11,275 bases of DNA from Hydrogenophaga sp. GTDB lineage: Bacteria; Pseudomonadota; Gammaproteobacteria; Burkholderiales; Burkholderiaceae_C. The stretch spans positions 1-11,275 of the forward strand of contig JALOSN010000040.1 in assembly GCA_025458415.1 (NCBI GenBank), read 5' to 3'. The notes under the pieces were generated by a model. The model was not told the origin of the DNA. It did no database searches and saw only the letters and a list, made by a program, of their open reading frames with translations. This document shows, in pieces, positions 7,462-11,275 of the stretch. Numbering within the stretch: position 1 is the stretch's first letter; every line of letters begins with the position of its first letter. The position numbers and the translations under genes are program-made.

Positions 7462-8838
7462 TCAGGCCGCCGGACAATGCTCGGCGATGTAGCGCTTGAC
7501 GGCCACCGTATCGGCAGACATCACACGCACGCGCTTGGGCCGGTTCTCGATGCCCTCGAATTTCGGGAGAGCCGTCTCCAGCACAACCACCGTCTCCCCA
7601 GATCGGCGCAGCTCGCGCGCCACCTTCACTCCATCGGCAGTGTGGGTGTCGATGACCACACCCTGCCGTTCGAAGGTGGACCTGATGGTGGACAGCCGGT
7701 CGGCGTGGCTGCTGCGGCCACTGGAGAACCCGTAGCGGCCAGCGGCACGCGGGAACAGGGGATCGTCTCCCAGTTCAAACCGGCCATGCAGACGCAGCGC
7801 CTCTTCGAACAGCTGTTTCGTCCGCTTCGCATCGCGCTCAAGCAGGTCGAACACAAAACGCTCGAAGTTACTCGCCTTGGAAATGTCCATCGACGGGCTG
7901 GAGGTCTCGTAGGTGTCGGCACTGCCCCGCACGCGGTAGGTACCGGTGCGAAAGAACTCGTCAAGAACATCGTTCTCGTTGGTCGCCACGATCAGGCGGT
8001 CGATGGGCAGCCCCATCTGCCGCGCAACATGGCCCGCACAGACGTTGCCGAAGTTGCCTGAGGGCACGCAGAAACTGATCTTTTCCTCGTTCGATTGGGT
8101 CGCGTAGAAGTAGCCGGCGAAGTAGTACACCACCTGCGCCAGCAGGCGGGCCCAGTTGATCGAGTTGACCGTGCCGATCTTGTACCGGCGCTTGAAGTCC
8201 AGGTCGTTGCTGACGGCCTTGACGATGTCCTGGCAATCGTCGAACACCCCTTCAACGGCAATGTTGTGGATGTTCTGGTCCATCAGGCTGAACATTTGGG
8301 CCTGCTGGAAGGGGCTCATTCGCCCATGCGGACTGAGCATGAACACCCGAACACCCTGCTTGCCGCGCATCGCGTACTCGGCCGCGCTGCCTGTGTCTCC
8401 GCTGGTGGCCCCCAGAATGTTGAGCTGCTCGCCCCGGCGCGACAGTTCGTATTCGAACAGGTTGCCCAGCAATTGCATGGCCATGTCCTTGAAGGCCAGC
8501 GTCGGGCCGTTGGACAAGGCCTGCAGGAAAAGCCCTTCTTCGAGCGCCTTCAGCGGGACGATTTCCGCGCTGCCGAACACGTCTGCCGTGTAGGTCTTCT
8601 CACACAGGCGCCGCAGGTCGTCCCGGGGAATGTCGTCAACATACAGTGAGAGCACCTCGAAGGCCAGAGCGGCGTAACCCTGCCCGACCAGCACCGAGCG
8701 CCATCGCTCCAACGTCCCCTGATCGACTTGCGGATAGTTGACGGGCAAGTAGAGACCCCCGTCAGGCGCCAGCCCCTCCAGCAGGATTTCACAGAAGCGC
8801 TTGCGGTCCGGATGACCGCGGGTAGACAGGTACAGCAT
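7462..8838 (-). CDS. thrC: Threonine synthase ThrC
   Basis: PLP enzyme that turns O-phosphohomoserine into L-threonine and phosphate, the last step of threonine synthesis; cytoplasmic. The 458 residues fit the longer (fungal/proteobacterial) form of the enzyme. It opens with the typical MLYLSTRG. PTLAFKDMAMQ at 112-121 contains the PLP-binding Lys117, GATSGDTGSAA follows near 143-153, and SGNFGN at 260-265 is the phosphate-cradle loop. The C-terminal part (TADGVKVARELRRSG and ETALPKF) is complete. The ATG at 8838 has TGGAA about nine bases upstream. It follows hom after a 123-base spacer with palindromes and precedes mobB by 16 bases. Homoserine kinase (thrB), needed between Hom and ThrC, is not in the window, so that step must be encoded elsewhere. 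Confidence 0.98.
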   Translation of the reverse strand: MLYLSTRGHPDRKRFCEILLEGLAPDGGLYLPVNYPQVDQGTLERWRSVLVGQGYAALAFEVLSLYVDDIPRDDLRRLCEKTYTADVFGSAEIVPLKALEEGLFLQALSNGPTLAFKDMAMQLLGNLFEYELSRRGEQLNILGATSGDTGSAAEYAMRGKQGVRVFMLSPHGRMSPFQQAQMFSLMDQNIHNIAVEGVFDDCQDIVKAVSNDLDFKRRYKIGTVNSINWARLLAQVVYYFAGYFYATQSNEEKISFCVPSGNFGNVCAGHVARQMGLPIDRLIVATNENDVLDEFFRTGTYRVRGSADTYETSSPSMDISKASNFERFVFDLLERDAKRTKQLFEEALRLHGRFELGDDPLFPRAAGRYGFSSGRSSHADRLSTIRSTFERQGVVIDTHTADGVKVARELRRSGETVVVLETALPKFEGIENRPKRVRVMSADTVAVKRYIAEHCPAA

Positions 8839-8908
8839 GTCGGTTTTCCAGTATCCCTATCGTCAAGGTCGCGGGGGCGCATCGATACCCTCAGCACACG
8901 CCGCAGAA

Positions 8909-8951
8909 CCGGCCATGCCGGACCGCAGGCTTCATCTCCCGGACGGGGAGA
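8909..8951 (-). repeat. Two short palindromes in the hom-thrC spacer
   Basis: The 123-base spacer holds a perfect 6-bp inverted repeat TCTCCC/GGGAGA with a 5-base loop (8935-8951) and a perfect 5-bp inverted repeat CCGGC/GCCGG with a 3-base loop (8909-8921). The second is flanked by the direct repeat CCGCAG at 8901-8906 and 8923-8928 (plus strand). There is no T-run after either on the minus strand, so they are not standard intrinsic terminators. I see no clear sigma-70 promoter for thrC in the spacer. Role unknown; they may be partial terminators, RNA-processing sites or chance in GC-rich DNA. Confidence 0.4.
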
Positions 8952-8961
8952 CGGCTGGGCA

Positions 8962-10284
8962 TCAATTCAACTCTTCCTTGCGGATGCGGGTGATAGGGGC
9001 CAGCACACTGGGCAAGGACTGCATGCGGGCGATCACCTCGTTCATGGTGCCTTCGCGCGTCTCGTGGGTGAGGATGATCAGATCGGTGGACGTGGCTCCT
9101 TCGCCCCCCACTTCATCGGCCTCGCGCTGAAGTACCGCATCGATGCTGATGTCGGCACCGGCCAGCAGGCCGGTCACCTGCGACAGAACGCCGGCCTGAT
9201 CGGCCACGCGCAGACGCAGGTAGTAGCTGGTTCGAACTTCCGACATCGGTACCACCGGCAGGTCGCTCATGGCGTCGGGCTGGAACGCCAGGTGAGGAAC
9301 GCGATTCAGCGGATCTGCGGTGTGCAGGCGGGTGATGTCGACCAGATCGGCCACCACGGCACTCGCTGTGGGTTCGCTGCCGGCGCCCTTGCCGTAGTAC
9401 AGCGTGGTACCGACGGCATCACCCTGCACCACCACCGCATTCATGGCCCCCTCCACATTGGCGATCAGCCGCTTGGACGGAACGAGACAGGGATGGACCC
9501 TCAGCTCGACTCCGCGTTCATTGCGTTTGGTGATGCCAAGCAGCTTGATGCGGTAGCCCAATTGTTCGGCATAGCGGATGTCGGTCGAGGACAGCTGGGT
9601 GATGCCCTCCACATGCGCCTTGTCGAACTGCACTGGAATGCCGAAGGCAATGGCGCTCATGATGGTTGCCTTGTGCGCGGCGTCGACCCCCTCGATGTCG
9701 AAGGTTGGATCTGCCTCGGCATAGCCCAGGCGCTGGGCTTCCTTGAGAACCACGTCAAAATCCAGGCCCTTGTCTCGCATTTCGGACAGGATGAAGTTGG
9801 TGGTACCGTTGATGATGCCGGCGATCCACTCGATGCGGTTGGCCGTCAGGCCTTCACGCAGAGCCTTGATGATGGGAATGCCACCCGCCACCGCAGCCTC
9901 AAAGGCCACCATCACGCCGCGCGCTGAAGCGGCGGCGAAGATTTCCGTACCGTGCACCGCCAGCAGGGCCTTGTTGGCGGTGACCACATGCTTGCCTGCC
10001 GCAATGGCCTCCAGCACCAGCGTCCGGGCGACGCCATAGCCACCGATGAGTTCGATGACGATGTCGATATCGGGGTTCGCAATCACCTCCCGGGCATCCC
10101 CGACCACGACCACGCCAGGACCCACCAGGCCACGTGCACGCTCGACGTCAAGGTCAGCCACCATCGTGATCTCGATGCCACGTCCGGCTCGGCGCTTGAT
10201 TTCCTCCTGGTTGCGCAGCAGCACCTTGTATGTGCCGCTGCCGACAGTGCCCATGCCCAGCAGGCCTACTTGGATCGGTTTCAT
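8962..10284 (-). CDS. hom: Homoserine dehydrogenase Hom (with ACT domain)
   Basis: Reduces aspartate semialdehyde to homoserine with NAD(P)H, the branch point towards threonine and methionine; cytoplasmic. The 440-residue monofunctional form has an N-terminal Rossmann fold (GLLGMGTVGSG, glycines 10, 12 and 15), TANKALL at 102-108 with Lys105, the central catalytic domain with IINGTTNFIL at 158-166 and GYAEADPTFDIEGVDAAHK at 187-205. This last motif contains the conserved Glu190, Asp201 and Lys205; the last two have the four-residue spacing of the catalytic Asp and Lys known in the yeast enzyme. A C-terminal ACT domain spans about 355-435, the usual site of feedback inhibition by threonine; inhibition here is inferred from the family. 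There is no aspartokinase domain. The ATG at 10284 has GAGA about seven bases upstream and overlaps the stop of a short frame in the preceding spacer as ATGA. Confidence 0.98.
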   Translation of the reverse strand: MKPIQVGLLGMGTVGSGTYKVLLRNQEEIKRRAGRGIEITMVADLDVERARGLVGPGVVVVGDAREVIANPDIDIVIELIGGYGVARTLVLEAIAAGKHVVTANKALLAVHGTEIFAAASARGVMVAFEAAVAGGIPIIKALREGLTANRIEWIAGIINGTTNFILSEMRDKGLDFDVVLKEAQRLGYAEADPTFDIEGVDAAHKATIMSAIAFGIPVQFDKAHVEGITQLSSTDIRYAEQLGYRIKLLGITKRNERGVELRVHPCLVPSKRLIANVEGAMNAVVVQGDAVGTTLYYGKGAGSEPTASAVVADLVDITRLHTADPLNRVPHLAFQPDAMSDLPVVPMSEVRTSYYLRLRVADQAGVLSQVTGLLAGADISIDAVLQREADEVGGEGATSTDLIILTHETREGTMNEVIARMQSLPSVLAPITRIRKEELN

Positions 10285-10385
10285 TTGGTTCTCAATGGTT
10301 TCAAGGAATCCGCTTCGATCTCCGAAAGCGGCCAGTCAGGATAGCGGGTTCCCGCTGGGTGATTGATGCGCATTTTCAGCGCCAT
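10281..10385 (-). CDS. Candidate small ORF filling the alaA-hom spacer (34 codons)
   Basis: An unrecognised reading frame starts with ATG at 10385, five bases after the alaA stop, and ends with TGA overlapping the hom ATG as ATGA. A second in-frame ATG at 10373 would give 30 residues. The predicted peptide starts MALKMRINHPAGTRYPDW and ends SLKPLRTK. An in-frame TGA lies just before the first ATG, so it is not an extension of alaA, and it is in a different frame from hom. No good Shine-Dalgarno site is seen; it would depend on ribosomes finishing alaA. It has only two Thr codons, so it is not a classical threonine attenuator peptide. A chance open frame is quite possible. Confidence 0.3.
   Translation of the reverse strand: MALKMRINHPAGTRYPDWPLSEIEADSLKPLRTK
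10310..10356 (-). repeat. Paired stem-loops in the alaA-hom spacer
   Basis: In transcription order the spacer carries AGCGGG-AA-CCCGCT (10356-10343), a perfect 6-bp stem with a very small loop, then CCGCTTTCG and CGAAGCGG (10331-10310), a stem of eight pairs with one bulged T and a 5-base loop. The four arms share the AGCGG/CCGCT core, so arm 1 can also pair with arm 3, and arm 2 with arm 4, giving alternative folds. No T-run follows, so a standard intrinsic terminator is unlikely. They lie inside the candidate small ORF and upstream of the hom ribosome site. Confidence 0.4.
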
Positions 10386-10390
10386 TCATG

Positions 10391-11275
10391 TCAGGTGCCA
10401 TGCCGCTTGCGCCAGTGTTCCAGAAAGCGTGCCAGCCGTCCGATGGCCTCTCGAAGGTCATCTTCATGGGGCAGGAACACGATGCGGAAATGCTGGTTGT
10501 CCGGGTAGTTGAAGCCCGACCCCTGGACCAGCATCACCCTCGTCTCCTGAAGACATTCCAGGAAGAATTGCTGGTCATCCTCGATCGGGTAGAGCGCCGT
10601 GTCCAGCTTGGGAAACATGTACAGGGCCGCCTTGGGCTTGACGCAGCTGACACCCGGAATGGCGGTGATCAGCTCATAGGCGAGGTCGCGCTGGCGACGA
10701 AGGCGTCCGCCCTCGGCCACGAGCTCATTGATGCTCTGATAACCGCCGAGTGCCGTCTGGATCGCCCATTGACCCGGTACGTTGGCGCACAGGCGCATGT
10801 TCGAGAGCATGTTCAGACCCTCGATGTAGTCACGCGCCGGCTTCTTGTCGCCCGAAACCACCAGCCAGCCCGCCCGATACCCACACGAGCGGTAGCTCTT
10901 CGAGAGCGAGTTGAAGGTCAGCGTCAGGACATCGTCCGACAGGCTGGCAATGGCGGTGTGGTGGCTGCCGTCGTAGAGCACCTTGTCATAAACCTCGTCG
11001 GCGAGGATCACCAGCCCGTGCTCGCGCGCAATCGCCACGATCTGGCGCAGAAGCTCATCGGGATACAGTGCACCGGTCGGGTTGTTGGGATTGATGACCA
11101 CAATGCCCTTGGTGGCCGGCGTGATCTTGCGGCGGATGTCGTCAAGGTCAGGCAGCCAGCCCCTGGACTCGTCACACATATAGTGCACCGGGGTGCCGCC
11201 GGACAAGCTGACCGCTGCGGTCCACAGTGGGTAGTCCGGCGAGGGCAGCAGCAGCTCGTCCCCGTTGTCGAGCAA
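10391..11275 (-). CDS. alaA: Alanine transaminase, AlaA type (N-terminus beyond window)
   Basis: PLP-dependent class I aminotransferase that makes alanine from pyruvate and glutamate; cytoplasmic. The 294 residues present cover most of the large domain and the C-terminal domain. Visible are NPNNPTG at 62-68 (fragment numbering), ADEVYDKVLYD at 92-102 with the PLP-ring Asp93 and Tyr96, SLSKSYR with the Schiff-base Lys126, and the MLSNMRLCANVPGQWAIQTA region that closely resembles E. coli AlaA (YfbQ). The substrate-binding Arg is probably in HFRIVFLP near the end. Roughly 115 N-terminal residues lie past base 11275, judging by the E. coli enzyme of about 405 residues. The frame is open to the window edge and the terminal TTG codon is internal, not a start. 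The gene ends 106 bases before hom on the same strand; pairing with hom and thrC suggests a shared amino-acid transcription unit. A different alpha-keto acid preference cannot be excluded. Confidence 0.93.
   Translation of the reverse strand: MLDNGDELLLPSPDYPLWTAAVSLSGGTPVHYMCDESRGWLPDLDDIRRKITPATKGIVVINPNNPTGALYPDELLRQIVAIAREHGLVILADEVYDKVLYDGSHHTAIASLSDDVLTLTFNSLSKSYRSCGYRAGWLVVSGDKKPARDYIEGLNMLSNMRLCANVPGQWAIQTALGGYQSINELVAEGGRLRRQRDLAYELITAIPGVSCVKPKAALYMFPKLDTALYPIEDDQQFFLECLQETRVMLVQGSGFNYPDNQHFRIVFLPHEDDLREAIGRLARFLEHWRKRHGT

Noticed and set aside
8550..8897. Alternative minus-strand frame overlapping the thrC start and the hom-thrC spacer
   Set aside because: It runs out of frame through thrC, has a Cys/Arg/Ser-rich shadow composition and no ribosome site.
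10281..10385. Classical threonine attenuator leader peptide before hom
   Set aside because: The only spacer-long frame has two scattered Thr codons, no run of Thr/Ile codons, and no terminator with a T-run.
1..11275. A mobile element, CRISPR array, tRNA/rRNA, toxin-antitoxin or defence system
   Set aside because: Nearly every base belongs to a recognised housekeeping gene; I saw no transposase, integrase, repeat array, tRNA-like cloverleaf or unusual gene cluster.

Overview
The window looks like ordinary chromosomal DNA from a GC-rich betaproteobacterium, most likely Burkholderiales (Comamonadaceae or a near relative). This rests on the GC-rich codon use, the ClpB, Hom and ThrC sequences, and a gene order that I recall, without having checked, from other Burkholderiales. 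I see no sign of a mobile element, CRISPR array, tRNA, rRNA or phage gene. All ten protein genes lie on the minus strand, so the biological reading direction runs from 11275 down to 1. No gene-free stretch exceeds about 125 bases.

In transcription order there are three blocks. Amino-acid metabolism (11275-7462): the C-terminal part of an AlaA-type alanine aminotransferase, then hom (homoserine dehydrogenase with an ACT domain) and thrC (threonine synthase). Hom and ThrC catalyse two of the last three steps from aspartate to threonine; thrB, needed between them, is not here. Molybdenum cofactor (7445-4858): mobB, moeA, moaD and moaE, packed with gaps of 2-37 bases or a 4-base overlap. MoaD and MoaE form molybdopterin synthase, MoeA inserts molybdate, and MobB is a nucleotide-binding accessory protein. 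Stress and accessory genes (4838-1): a GNAT-family acetyltransferase, the disaggregase gene clpB behind a candidate sigma-32 promoter, and an aldehyde dehydrogenase of the coniferyl aldehyde dehydrogenase type, cut by the window start.

Several natural-looking longest ORFs start too far upstream. Shine-Dalgarno sequences, neighbouring stops and family lengths support shorter starts for clpB (3948), the acetyltransferase (4838), moaD (5585), moeA (6874) and mobB (7445).

I found no previously undescribed system. The points that merit a second look are small: a heat-shock promoter overlapping the wrongly long clpB start; an unannotated reading frame of about 34 codons that fills the alaA-hom spacer and ends in an ATGA overlap with hom; mutually exclusive stem-loops in the same spacer; palindromes in the hom-thrC spacer; and a possible internal start in clpB. 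Very long plus-strand ORFs opposite clpB and the aldehyde dehydrogenase are best explained as codon-usage shadows.
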